Both the position numbers and the translations under genes were made by a program. DNA of 35,780 bases, taken from Bacteroidales bacterium (GTDB lineage Bacteria > Bacteroidota > Bacteroidia > Bacteroidales > Paludibacteraceae). Where the stretch lies: the NCBI GenBank assembly GCA_015654525.1, contig JAATGT010000141.1, positions 1 to 35,780 of the forward strand. The letters run 5' to 3'. This document shows positions 15,077 to 23,319 of this stretch, piece by piece; position 1 is the first letter of the stretch, and every line of letters starts with the position of its first letter. The notes under the pieces were generated by a model. It worked only from the letters and a program-made list of their open reading frames with translations, was not told the origin of the DNA and ran no database searches.

Positions 15077-15547
15077 TTAATTGGTTCCACATTTAACTAC
15101 TTTCCCATTTGCATCTGTAACGGTGGTAATAATCATATTCTCCTGAAAAGCTGTGTTAGCATCCACACTGTTGCACATTTCGTACATTCGAATACTTTCG
15201 GCAGTTGGTTTAAACTCTTTTTCATTGAGTTTATCCGGCTTCATAGTCATTTTCCAAACAAAACATGCCGGAATAAGCAGTGCAGCCATTTTTGCCCAAA
15301 GAGGAAATCGTTTTACCCGCGGAGCGGTATGAGTAATACTTGCCGGAATCTGAAATTCAGGAATTCTTTCGGGCAATTTAGCAACGCTGTTTATCTGTTT
15401 TTTTATTGATTGTGCCAATAGCTTTTGTTCGTTATACAATGCTCTACAACTTGGACACGAAATAAAATGTTGGAATTGTTCCGGTTGTAGTGATGGCATT
15501 TCACGATCTATAAACCGTTGTATTTGTTCATTGGTTAAGCATTTCAT
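15077..15547 (-). CDS. Anti-sigma factor with N-terminal zinc-finger (zf-HC2-like)
   Basis: A 156-residue single-pass membrane protein. The N-terminal part has QFQHFISCPSCRALY, the His-x3-Cys-x2-Cys motif of zinc anti-sigma domains that hold an ECF sigma factor. One membrane helix lies near residues 85-99 (WAKMAALLIPACFVW). A short periplasmic tail ends VTDANGKVVKCGTN. The gene overlaps the sigma gene by 20 bases, which implies translational coupling and a sigma/anti-sigma pair. Confidence 0.85.
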   Translation of the reverse strand: MKCLTNEQIQRFIDREMPSLQPEQFQHFISCPSCRALYNEQKLLAQSIKKQINSVAKLPERIPEFQIPASITHTAPRVKRFPLWAKMAALLIPACFVWKMTMKPDKLNEKEFKPTAESIRMYEMCNSVDANTAFQENMIITTVTDANGKVVKCGTN

Positions 15548-16034
15548 AATAGTGTTTTTTAAGCAATGGTCTGAGTTTCTCTAAAGCTCTGGAAAGATTT
15601 TGACTTACCGATGTAAACTTAATTCCGCTTACCTCGGCTATTTCTTTATATGAAAGTCCTTCTGAATATAAAATCACGACCAGTCTTTCATGTTCCTTTA
15701 GCTTCAATAGAGCACTTCTGATTATTTCTTCCCGTTCATTTTGATCAATATTCGTTTCTAAAGAATCAGACGTTCCAAATTCCAACTGACTGACGCTTTC
15801 GATCGATTCAGTCTCTTTGCGTCGACTTACAGTGTTGATACAAACATTCACTGCAACTTTGTAAAGCCATGTTTTTGGATATTGAACCTGATTTCCAGAA
15901 TTGAATTGAAGATACAGTTTGACAAATACATCCTGAACAATATCTTCAGCTTCGTGGCTATTGAGCCGAAACTTGGATACCAATCTGTAAATCGAGGTAT
16001 AATGTTGTTTGTATATGTCGTTAAACTGTTCCAA
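15528..16034 (-). CDS. ECF RNA polymerase sigma factor (sigma-70 family)
   Basis: A 168-residue extracytoplasmic-function sigma factor. Region 2 is YRLVSKFRLNSHEAEDIVQDVFVKLYLQF and PKTWLYKVAVNVCINTVSRRK; region 4 is LLKLKEHERLVVILYSEGLSYKEIAEVSG and SVSQNLSRALEKLR. Regions 1 and 3 are missing, as usual. The 20-base overlap with the anti-sigma gene and the propeller gene behind suggest an autoregulated envelope-stress unit. Confidence 0.92.
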   Translation of the reverse strand: MEQFNDIYKQHYTSIYRLVSKFRLNSHEAEDIVQDVFVKLYLQFNSGNQVQYPKTWLYKVAVNVCINTVSRRKETESIESVSQLEFGTSDSLETNIDQNEREEIIRSALLKLKEHERLVVILYSEGLSYKEIAEVSGIKFTSVSQNLSRALEKLRPLLKKHYYEMLNQ

Positions 16035-16194
16035 TGAATTGTGGTTTTAATAATAGACACCTAAGCTCGCAATTTTGTGACAAGTGGAGAGAATTTTATT
16101 TAAAATAGTAAGGCCACTCATTTCTGAGTAGCCTTACATATATATTTCATGCGAATCAGGAGTTGGAGGCAAGTATCTATTACTTCTAATGAGT

Positions 16195-16343
16195 TATTTC
16201 CCGTAGGGAATATATATCAAAAGAAAATGAAGACAGATACAACCAATTCCCCGTAGGGGATAAATATAGAAAAACCTGAATGCCCTACAGGCAATAAGCT
16301 GACATATATGTTTATTCTATGGATATATAAGTCCTACGGACTA
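16195..16343. repeat. Cluster of short palindromes, copy B
   Basis: Four palindromes in 150 bases upstream of the sigma gene: TTCCCGTAGGGAA at 16198, ATTCCCCGTAGGGGAT at 16246, TGCCCTACAGGCA at 16281 and AGTCCTACGGACT at 16330. Linkers such as TATATATC and TTATTCTATGGATATATAA repeat those of copy A in the opposite sense. Apart from these units I see nothing in 16035-16453 that supports a gene. Confidence 0.75.
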
Positions 16344-16453
16344 TTTACAACTACAAATTCACATACTTCATGAATATCGGTTATTCCAATCACGATACCG
16401 ATTGATTCAATGCCTCAAACATATAACTTTTCTTCGGGATACTGTTTCTTATA

Positions 16454-16630
16454 TCACAAGTCCTTGATATGTTCGTCCACCACATAATGAAATGCATCAA
16501 GCTCCTTTACGGTTTCCCCCTCAAAGGTAACCAAATCGTTTATTCCTTCAACCTTACCAAAAAACACCATGTCGTCGGCAGAGAAGTGAACACTGCCGAT
16601 AAAACCTTTATAATTCAAAACATCTTTCAT
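16454..16630 (-). pseudogene. Shortened HicB-type antitoxin
   Basis: 58 codons from the ATG at 16630: MKDVLNYKGFIGSVHFSADD, then FFGKVEGINDLVTFEGETVKEL and a stop after VDEHIKDL. This is the HicB fold start (YKGxIGSVxFSxxDxxFFGKIEGINDLVTFEG). Complete relatives run to about 110 residues and end in a ribbon-helix-helix DNA-binding part, which is missing here; the bases after the stop do not restore it. One residue is also lost in the 'ELKxAFH' stretch. No HicA toxin gene is adjacent. It may be a remnant or a solo antitoxin domain. Confidence 0.7.
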
Positions 16631-16658
16631 CTTTTGCCTCCTTTAAATTAATCCTTCT

Positions 16659-17534
16659 TTAGTTCATCACCACAGCTTCCACCGTATAACCCGCTTTTTT
16701 CAACTGAGCCACCAGTCCGCTATCGCCAATCAGGTGCATGCACCCTACCGCCACAAAGCAGGATTGCTTCGTAAATAATGCAGGCAATTGTTTCATCCAA
16801 GCATCGTTCCGGTTTTCATACAAGGGTTTTCGTTCCTCAGCCGTCAGATCATCGTCTTCTGCATCTATATCGGATATTTTCTTTAAATCCGCGCTTAGAT
16901 ACGCCTCATTCAAGCGTTTAAGCAGTTCAATTCCTTTTTGCTTTTCTTTTACCGACTTCACCAACAAGTCCGCCTGACGTTTCAACGATAAGAAATCGAA
17001 CAGGATAGCAGATTGTTGCTCGATGGTTTCCAACCCAATCACCGCCTTATTGTTTTCCTTAGCTTTTTTCTGAAACAGAATATCAATACCTTCGGGTTGC
17101 TTAGTCAGGTTTTGCGATTTCAAATAAATCAGACTTGCATACATTGTTTGCAACATCATCGGTTTTAAAATACCCAACTGACCCAATCCGGCACCTATGA
17201 GTTGTTTAAATTCAGTATCTACCAACGCATAATCTTCGGCACTCAGCAGGTCTTTGATAGTAGTTCCACTCATCACAGCCACCTGCATCATTTTAGTCTG
17301 CATCGCAACCATATCCGTCATATCCATCTCGCCCACCACCGCATCGGCCTGTCCGGCATAGTTCAGCACCTTGTCAAAATCTTTAAGCTGATCTTTCTCT
17401 ATTAAATGGTGCGTTCCAAACAAATAACTTGGCTTAACCAGTCCTTTGCCGGATACTTTCCAGAAAATCTGTGCCTGAATGCCCACCGTACACGCAAAAC
17501 CGATAAGAAGCGCAATAATAATTCTTTTTTTCAT
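16659..17534 (-). CDS. TraB/GumN family protein
   Basis: A 291-residue exported protein (signal peptide MKKRIIIALLIGFACTVGIQAQ). The TraB/GumN pattern is clear: FWKVSGKGLVKPSYLFGTHHLI near the start (G-T-x-H), VVGEMDMTDM, then PEGIDILFQKKAKENNKAVIGLE and a final AVGCMHLIGDSGLVAQLKKAGY (V-G-x-x-H-L-x-G). The fold is related to EreA/ChaN metal-dependent hydrolases; Tiki proteases belong here. The substrate is unknown. It stands 28 bases upstream of the HicB remnant. Confidence 0.88.
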   Translation of the reverse strand: MKKRIIIALLIGFACTVGIQAQIFWKVSGKGLVKPSYLFGTHHLIEKDQLKDFDKVLNYAGQADAVVGEMDMTDMVAMQTKMMQVAVMSGTTIKDLLSAEDYALVDTEFKQLIGAGLGQLGILKPMMLQTMYASLIYLKSQNLTKQPEGIDILFQKKAKENNKAVIGLETIEQQSAILFDFLSLKRQADLLVKSVKEKQKGIELLKRLNEAYLSADLKKISDIDAEDDDLTAEERKPLYENRNDAWMKQLPALFTKQSCFVAVGCMHLIGDSGLVAQLKKAGYTVEAVVMN

Positions 17535-17621
17535 GAAGAGTTGAATAATGATTAATTATCAATGATAAATTGTAAATGATGAATTATAAATTATTAATTG
17601 TCAATTGTCAACTATAAACTG

Positions 17622-18890
17622 TCAACTATCTTCCTCGTTATCCATCTCCGCCTCCGAAAGTTCAAGCAGCTTTACAGACTGAATGGCATTGCCGGCAATA
17701 CCTTTTATGGATGCATGCATATCGATGGTGTTGATAGTCACTTTTTCTATTTGTTTCTCGCGTTTCTTCCAGATGCTCTGCATGGCCCGCTTTTCGCTTT
17801 CCAGGTCAAGCCTCATCTGCGTAAAACCTTCCACTATGGCTTCCACCTGTAAGCGGAAGGTATTGCCCGTGAGGTAATCATACAGCATCTGCATTTTATC
17901 ACCTTTGTTTTCCTGCGAGCTTACCGCCGCACTGATCTGAATAAGTGTTTCGCGCAAAACGGCACAAAGACCCTTGAACTCTTCGTAATTACAAATCCAG
18001 ATGCCTTCTTTTAAACCCATACGGTCCATATCGGCGGGCATTACTTCGGTTACCAATACGCCAATATTAGCACCCTTAACGCGAATATCGGCTTTGAATT
18101 TTTCTATCCAGCTTGGCTGAAAATCTTTGGTTCGTTTACTTTCGTAATAAATGATTCCGCAATTCTGGAGTGTGCGCGTATTCACCACCTGAATGCAATC
18201 GCCTCCGCGTACACCTTTTTTTATTTCTTCAATAGAGTCGAGCGGAAATTGCGATGCAAGCCATTCCTCAATGGCCAGTTCCTGCACTTCGCCCTGCAAC
18301 TGCATGGACCCTTGCTCCTGCTTACGCTTCATCTCCTCAGTTAAGCGTCGTTGATCTTCCAGTTGTTTCTGAAGTTCTTTAAAACGCAGCTCATTTTTAT
18401 CCTCTTCCTGTTTCCTGATTTTTTCTTTTTCGGCTATCAGCGTTTCATTCAGGTTGCGTTGCGCTTCGGCTTCGGCTATCTCTTTCAACTCCGACTTTTC
18501 ACGCTTCAGCTTTTCGATCTCGGCCTTTGTGCGGTTCAGCTCCCTTACCTGCTCCGATTTCTCGTTCAGTTCTTTTTGCAGGGCATTAAACTGCTCCGAC
18601 TGCTCTTCCCTGAATTTCAGCTTCAACTTTTCTTCCAGCGCCTTCCGGTCTTCCTTCAGCTGTTTATCCAGCCGTTCCTGAAAAAGCTCGTTTTCCTGTT
18701 TTTTCTTTTGCTCAAACAGCTCTTTGGCCTTATTCAAACTATCGACCTCGGCATCATACTTTCTCTTTTCTTCGGCCAGCTGTGTTTGATATTTCAGATT
18801 AATCTCATCTTCCAGCTGATGAGCCAGAATATCCTGTACATCGATAGAAGTGCCGCAATTCGGGCATTTTATCTGGGTATTGTTTTTCAT
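17622..18890 (-). CDS. DUF2130 domain-containing protein
   Basis: A 422-residue cytoplasmic protein starting MKNNTQIKCPNCGTSIDV at 18890; the ATG seven codons earlier is less likely. It has an N-terminal zinc ribbon half (CPNC), a long charged coiled coil (about 30-200, rich in Lys/Glu/Gln) and the C-terminal DUF2130 domain (EEWLASQFPLDSIEEIKKGVRGGDC, CGIIYYESKRTKDFQPSWIEKFK, GVLVTEVMPADM). The conserved E-S-K-R-T-K/W core resembles PD-(D/E)XK nucleases. Role unknown. It lies 26 bases after the phosphoesterase gene. Confidence 0.88.
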   Translation of the reverse strand: MKNNTQIKCPNCGTSIDVQDILAHQLEDEINLKYQTQLAEEKRKYDAEVDSLNKAKELFEQKKKQENELFQERLDKQLKEDRKALEEKLKLKFREEQSEQFNALQKELNEKSEQVRELNRTKAEIEKLKREKSELKEIAEAEAQRNLNETLIAEKEKIRKQEEDKNELRFKELQKQLEDQRRLTEEMKRKQEQGSMQLQGEVQELAIEEWLASQFPLDSIEEIKKGVRGGDCIQVVNTRTLQNCGIIYYESKRTKDFQPSWIEKFKADIRVKGANIGVLVTEVMPADMDRMGLKEGIWICNYEEFKGLCAVLRETLIQISAAVSSQENKGDKMQMLYDYLTGNTFRLQVEAIVEGFTQMRLDLESEKRAMQSIWKKREKQIEKVTINTIDMHASIKGIAGNAIQSVKLLELSEAEMDNEEDS

Positions 18891-18916
18891 ACGTTTATTT
18901 TTTACCTGCAATGAAT

Positions 18917-19711
18917 TTAATCACCACACTGATTTTGCTTTATTCTTTTACTCAACAAGTCGGCATAAAAATCGGGAACTTCACTATTTCGGATTCCCGA
19001 TATGGTTTCGCCAATATTATAATCAATTTTGCGTAAAACTGGCTCCACTTTATTTTGCAACTCATCAATAGTAAGCCACAAATAAACAGCTTTAGCCCCG
19101 TTCATTTCCTTAGTTCGCCCCACCGATCCGGCATTGACAAACAAGTTTCGCTGCCCGTCATTATCCGAATCAGTATATTTGATGAATGATAAATGTGTAT
19201 GTCCAGCCACAATAATATTCACATCCTCTTGTTTAAAGAGACGTTTGAATAATTCATCGTCGGTATACTCATAGATATATTCCTCATTATTACCAGAACC
19301 ACCGTGCACAAGCAAACAAGAAACAGAGCCAAAGTTCAGACGAATATCCGGAACCAGCTCCGAAAGAAAAGCCTTGTTTAGCTCAGATATGGTATTTTTG
19401 GTCTGGTTGATCGTTTTCAACCGGGCTTGTTGCTCCTCAAGATTATGTTTTTTTAGCGACAAAACCTCATAATTAAATGCAATACGCTCATCATGATTAC
19501 CCATGACGGTAGGTATTTGCAAAGCTCTGATTGTATCTACTACTTCGTTGTTCCAGGGAGCTCCATCGGTCAAATCGCCTAAGCAATAAATAAAGTCGGC
19601 TTGAAAAACTGTTTTTATATCGTGAATCACCGCATTCAGAGCCGGTAGGTTTCCGTGAATATCACTAATTATTGCTATTTTCTGCACAAAGGTATTTTTG
19701 GTTAAGTACAT
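18917..19711 (-). CDS. Calcineurin-like metallophosphoesterase
   Basis: A 264-residue phosphoesterase with motifs in the usual order: IISDIHGNLPAL, YCLGDLTDGAP, VMGNHDERI, IIVAGHTHLSF and NAGSVGR. This is the YfcE/MJ0936-like branch with two metal ions. The start is uncertain: the ATG at 19711 gives MYLTKNTFVQKIAIISD. A TACCTTTG stretch that matches the -7 consensus lies inside these first codons (19687-19694), so it is either chance or sign of a later start. Confidence 0.88.
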   Translation of the reverse strand: MYLTKNTFVQKIAIISDIHGNLPALNAVIHDIKTVFQADFIYCLGDLTDGAPWNNEVVDTIRALQIPTVMGNHDERIAFNYEVLSLKKHNLEEQQARLKTINQTKNTISELNKAFLSELVPDIRLNFGSVSCLLVHGGSGNNEEYIYEYTDDELFKRLFKQEDVNIIVAGHTHLSFIKYTDSDNDGQRNLFVNAGSVGRTKEMNGAKAVYLWLTIDELQNKVEPVLRKIDYNIGETISGIRNSEVPDFYADLLSKRIKQNQCGD

Positions 19712-19749
19712 GATATGAATTAGTTTGCGCTAAAAAGACTCTCTTATCT

Positions 19750-19853
19750 GCCCCCAAACCCCCTAAAGGGGGCTGTCGAAGTGCGACATGTGCGAAAAAA
19801 ATCCACATTTTCACACGGCAAAGATCCCCTTTAGGGGATCTAGGGGCGGATCA
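19750..19853. repeat. Interspersed composite repeat with inverted ends
   Basis: CTGCCCCCAAACCCCCTAAA with GGGGGCTGTCG stands at the left, and GATCCCCTTTAGGGGATC with TAGGGGCGGAT at the right, in inverted order; about 45 bases lie between. It is a double copy of the CCCCCTAAA-type element seen elsewhere in the window. It lies between two genes on the same strand. Confidence 0.7.
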
Positions 19854-19876
19854 ATATAATATAAACTAATTTCAAA

Positions 19877-20602
19877 TCACAAAGCACTGTGAATAACATC
19901 CCAGGTTTTCTGAATCAGTTCATGAATATTTTCCGACTGAAAAGTGCTTATCTCCAACGGCTCGTGCACGCACATTTCTATCAGGCCCGGAGTTACCCTA
20001 GCCGAATTCCGATGCATCCGTTCAAAACTGCCACGCAGCGTAACCGGAACAATAGGTAGCGATAAATCGGTGGCAATACGAAAAGCTCCGCGCTTAAATA
20101 CTCCCATCTCGCCGGTATACGTACGGGTTCCTTCAGGAAAAATAACGACTGATATGCCATTCACTAACTGCACTTCGGCTCTTTCTAGACTCTGTCGGGC
20201 TGCAACAGGATTAGAACGATTAATGAAAATATGTCCCGCCGCCTCACAGGCTTTACCAATCAAGGGTATTTTGCGCAACTCGGCTTTCATCATCCATTTA
20301 AAACAAAACGGTAACCAGCCATACACCACAAATATATCAAAAATACTCTGGTGATTAAGTGCAAAGACATACGATTGCCGGGGATTGAGCCGCTCCATAC
20401 CATACACTCTCACCTTGACGAAACACAACCTACAATAGATGCGCGCCCACCAACGTGTCGGAGCATACGATAACTGACTGTTTGGGAAAAATGGTGAAAG
20501 CGCAATGGTAGATAATGCAACTAACACGGTTATCACTATTAGAATAGGGTAAGCCAACAACCACTGATAAATTCGGAATAAAATGTATTTCTTTGGTTTC
20601 AT
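19877..20602 (-). CDS. plsC: 1-acyl-sn-glycerol-3-phosphate acyltransferase
   Basis: A 241-residue inner-membrane enzyme that adds the second acyl chain to lysophosphatidic acid. The catalytic NHQSIFD (H-x4-D), the second block GHIFINRSNPVAARQSLERA and FPEGTRTYTG are present, followed by VPVTLRGS. An N-terminal membrane segment is present (LAYPILIVITVLVALSTIAL). The paralogue count is unknown, so some other lysophospholipid or ornithine-lipid acceptor is possible. Confidence 0.88.
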   Translation of the reverse strand: MKPKKYILFRIYQWLLAYPILIVITVLVALSTIALSPFFPNSQLSYAPTRWWARIYCRLCFVKVRVYGMERLNPRQSYVFALNHQSIFDIFVVYGWLPFCFKWMMKAELRKIPLIGKACEAAGHIFINRSNPVAARQSLERAEVQLVNGISVVIFPEGTRTYTGEMGVFKRGAFRIATDLSLPIVPVTLRGSFERMHRNSARVTPGLIEMCVHEPLEISTFQSENIHELIQKTWDVIHSAL

Positions 20603-20725
20603 TGCGGCATCTTCATGATCAGGTTACGAAAAGAGCTTTATGCTGTCTCTATAAAATGAATACACACTGAATTGGAAAGACAAAGTTAATAATTATTCGA
20701 ATATAGCAAGCTGTTTATACGCATT

Positions 20726-21634
20726 TTAAAGAATTTCTTCTGTTTGTTTGTTGAACTTAATCTTGCCCCACTGACTAACAAAAAGCCCGACTACCACAAT
20801 AGATATACCGAACCATTTGCTACGGGTAATCATCTCGTCGAGGATTAACCACGAGAAAATGGCGGTAAAAACCGGAATCAAATTGACAAACACATTAGTT
20901 TTAGCCACTCCTACCTGACGAACTGCCCCGGCAAAAAGTACAAAAGCAATGACCGACGCAAAAACCGACAACATCAGCAAGGCTACCAAGGACTCCCGAC
21001 TCACTGTCAGGGTTTGCCAAGAAGAATAATCAGTCAGCAAAGAAGTGGGAATAAAAAAGACCAGCCCCAGCAAGCTCTGATAAAAAATCACATTCATATT
21101 ATTGTAATATCGTGGAATTTTCCGAAGAACCGTGGCATAACAAATGGCCGCAAGCACAGCAAGAAAGAGTAAAGCTATGCCTGTAGGATTGGCTTTAAAT
21201 CCACCTCCAGGTTCATAGATAACAAAAAAAACTCCAAGCAAAGAGATTAGAATGCCAAGGATATTGGCCAAACCAATTCGTTCACGCAACACGACAAAAG
21301 CCATAATGGGAGCAAAAAGTGGAATGGTGGAAACAATAACAGAAGCCAGAGTCGACTCCACCGTGGTAAGCCCATACGTTTCGCCTACATAATACAAAAA
21401 GGGCTCAAAAAAAGCCAGCAACAAAAACCATTTAAAATCTTTCCGACGGAGTTTCTGGAACCTTCCGGTCGACTTAGACACAATGAATAACAATACCGAC
21501 GCAATCAGCAAACGTAAACTTATAAGCATCATTGGTTGAAACGAATGGATAGCCACTCGCGTCCAGATAAACGAAAATGACCAGAAAACCATAGCCAATA
21601 CGATGGCAGTGTAAAGTTTGACAGAGTTGAGCAT
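20726..21634 (-). CDS. EamA/DMT-family permease
   Basis: A 302-residue membrane protein with ten predicted helices in two EamA repeats: MVFWSFSFIWTRVAI to about residue 140 and ALLFLAVLAAICYAT to the end. Typical motifs are ASVIVSTIPLFAPIMAF and VFVNLIPVFTAIFSWLILDE (the N-L-x-P-V-F signature). Substrates of this family range over amino acids, metabolites and drugs; none can be named here. Confidence 0.88.
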   Translation of the reverse strand: MLNSVKLYTAIVLAMVFWSFSFIWTRVAIHSFQPMMLISLRLLIASVLLFIVSKSTGRFQKLRRKDFKWFLLLAFFEPFLYYVGETYGLTTVESTLASVIVSTIPLFAPIMAFVVLRERIGLANILGILISLLGVFFVIYEPGGGFKANPTGIALLFLAVLAAICYATVLRKIPRYYNNMNVIFYQSLLGLVFFIPTSLLTDYSSWQTLTVSRESLVALLMLSVFASVIAFVLFAGAVRQVGVAKTNVFVNLIPVFTAIFSWLILDEMITRSKWFGISIVVVGLFVSQWGKIKFNKQTEEIL

Positions 21635-21647
21635 CAGTAAATAAGAT

Positions 21648-21813
21648 AGTTGGTAGTGAGAAGTAAGTAGTGGGGAGTTTTTAGTAAGAAGTTATCATTT
21701 AAATTAGCTGTGAGAAGTTAGTAGTTGAACAAGAAAACTTTTTAATTCAAATCAATTGCACCCATGAATAGAGTGATCTTTTATAAGAAACTACTTACTT
21801 CCCACTACCAACT
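21648..21813. repeat. 24-bp inverted repeat pair flanking an intergenic spacer
   Basis: The arm at 21648-21671 (AGTTGGTAGTGAGAAGTAAG...) is complementary at 23 of 24 positions to 21790-21813. Related GTGAGAAGTTAGTAGTTG words lie between. It fills the gap between the permease and adenosine kinase genes. It could be a small non-autonomous element or a transcript hairpin. Confidence 0.65.
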
Positions 21814-21831
21814 CCTAACTACCGACTATAT

Positions 21832-22818
21832 CTATCGATTAAAAACAATTTCTTTCATATCGGCATGAATAGCATCCCAGACTTCGTCGGACATCTTAGC
21901 TCCAAGCACTTCTACCACATTACCAGAAACCAACGACCCAATACGACCGCAAACTTCGAGTGAATAATTATTAGCCAATCCGAACAGAAAACCGGAAGCG
22001 TACAAATCACCGGCACCAGTAGTATCAATACAATTAGCAAGACGCGGTTTTACATCAACCCGATCAGTTCCTGATTTAATCAACGAACCTTCTTTGCCAA
22101 CTTTGACAATGGCAATTTCACATTGTTCCGAGATTACATTCAGCGCCTCTTCGGGTTCTTTACCGGTGTATGCACGAGCTTCTTCTTCGTTGGCAAAAAC
22201 AATATCTACATACTCGCGCACAATTCCATGCAAGAAGTCGAGATTTTCCTCTACAACATTATAACTTGCCATGTCAATGGAAACCTTCAGCCCTTCCTGC
22301 TTTGCCATCTTAACCGCCGTACGAATCAAGTCGTGATTTTGCACCAGATAACCTTCGATGTGAAAGATCGCATATCCCGCAAACATTTCCGGCTTTAAAT
22401 CCGAAGCTGCCAGCTCACAAGCAGCTCCCAGATAAGTGCATAAAGTCCGTTCACTGTCTGGTGATACCAAAACAGTACAATGTCCCGAAGGTGTTTCGCT
22501 CAACAGCAAATGAGGCTTTACTCCATTATTGATAGAATCGTTCTCAAAAAACAAGCCTATATCATCTTTTCCTACCTTGCCAACAAAACCGGCCGGCAAA
22601 CCTAAGCGTGTAATGCCATTTATCGTATTAGAGGCTGAGCCACCGGTTGCCATTTTCTTCGAATAATTAACTACCGCCTTATTTATTTCAGCCGATCTTT
22701 CGGTATTTATAAGCTGCATTCCACCTTTCAGCAAATTTAAAGACGATAAAACCTCATCCGTATCAATTTGCAACAATATATCTGTCAACGCATTGCCCAT
22801 CCCCAATATCTTATTCAT
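21832..22818 (-). CDS. PfkB-family sugar/adenosine kinase
   Basis: A 328-residue kinase from the ATG at 22818 (MNKILGMGNALTDILLQID); the ATG 30 codons upstream would lie beyond the -7 element. PfkB signatures: GGSASNTINGITRLG and the ATP/anion-hole DTTGAGDLYASGFLFG. The proteins of this branch in Bacteroidetes are usually named adenosine kinase; ribokinase-like sugar kinases are the alternative. Confidence 0.88.
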   Translation of the reverse strand: MNKILGMGNALTDILLQIDTDEVLSSLNLLKGGMQLINTERSAEINKAVVNYSKKMATGGSASNTINGITRLGLPAGFVGKVGKDDIGLFFENDSINNGVKPHLLLSETPSGHCTVLVSPDSERTLCTYLGAACELAASDLKPEMFAGYAIFHIEGYLVQNHDLIRTAVKMAKQEGLKVSIDMASYNVVEENLDFLHGIVREYVDIVFANEEEARAYTGKEPEEALNVISEQCEIAIVKVGKEGSLIKSGTDRVDVKPRLANCIDTTGAGDLYASGFLFGLANNYSLEVCGRIGSLVSGNVVEVLGAKMSDEVWDAIHADMKEIVFNR

Positions 22819-22841
22819 GCTATTTTTCTTTATTTTTTGTG

Positions 22842-22849
22842 CAAAGATA
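22842..22849 (-). promoter_or_regulatory. -7 promoter element for the PfkB kinase gene
   Basis: TATCTTTG on the minus strand, an exact TAnnTTTG, 24 bases before the ATG at 22818. It supports this start over the one at 22908. Confidence 0.6.
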
Positions 22850-22913
22850 TTGTATATTTCAGGAAAAGCCATTACTTTTGCAGCGCATTTGACAAAAAAG
22901 TGTAACACAAAAT

Positions 22914-22987
22914 TCTTCCTTAGCTCAGTTGGTTAGAGCATCTGACTGTTAATCAGAGGGTCCTTGGTTCAAGTCCAAGAGGGAGAG
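22914..22987 (+). tRNA. tRNA-Asn(GTT), copy 1
   Basis: 74 bases fold as a tRNA: acceptor TCTTCCT pairs with AGGGAGA (one T-G pair), D-arm AGCTCAGTTGGTTAGAGC, anticodon stem TCTGA/TCAGA with loop CTGTTAA (anticodon GTT), T-arm CTTGG-TTCAAGT-CCAAG, discriminator G. The CCA end is not encoded. A TACTTTTG -7 element is at 22873-22880. Confidence 0.97.
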
Positions 22988-22989
22988 CG

Positions 22990-23022
22990 AAAGAGTCGTA
23001 GCAATATGGCTCTTTTTATTTT
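22990..23022 (+). terminator. Terminator after tRNA-Asn copy 1
   Basis: AAAGAG(TC) and (GG)CTCTTT pair around GTAGCAATAT, followed by TTATTTTT. It separates the two tRNA genes into independent units. Confidence 0.65.
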
Positions 23023-23147
23023 TCAGGAAAACGTGCAAAAAGACCAAACTGGTCTACTTTTCCAGAATTCTTTTAGTTTTGCTATTGCATGATTGCAAAA
23101 AAACTACTACTTTTGCAAAGCATTTGAGAAAAAGTGCACAAACAAAT

Positions 23148-23221
23148 TCTTCCTTAGCTCAGTTGGTTAGAGCATCTGACTGTTAATCAGAGGGTCCTTG
23201 GTTCAAGTCCAAGAGGGAGAG
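23148..23221 (+). tRNA. tRNA-Asn(GTT), copy 2
   Basis: Identical in all 74 bases to the copy at 22914, and with its own TACTTTTG -7 element at 23108-23115, 33 bases upstream, as for copy 1. The upstream 40 bases are also similar, so the duplication included the promoter. Confidence 0.97.
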
Positions 23222-23222
23222 C

Positions 23223-23252
23223 AAAACCACTGCAAATTGTAGTGGTTTTTTT
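23223..23252 (+). terminator. Terminator after tRNA-Asn copy 2
   Basis: AAAACCACT (23223-23231) pairs with AGTGGTTTT (23241-23249), followed by T-rich DNA: a strong intrinsic terminator. The open frame of the next gene runs back into it, so that gene must start later. Confidence 0.85.
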
Positions 23253-23319
23253 GTTTTTCATTCAACATATAAGCATACACAAAATTAAAAAGTCATTTAA
23301 ACTATTGACTCAGTTCGTA

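Noticed and set aside
18351-18914. 187-codon open frame on the plus strand, Leu/Phe-rich
   Set aside because: Antisense shadow of the coiled-coil part of the DUF2130 gene; its Leu/Phe bias comes from the Lys/Glu codons of the real gene.
19687-19694. TACCTTTG as promoter of the phosphoesterase gene
   Set aside because: It lies within the first codons of the predicted frame; kept only as a note since it would need a non-standard later start.
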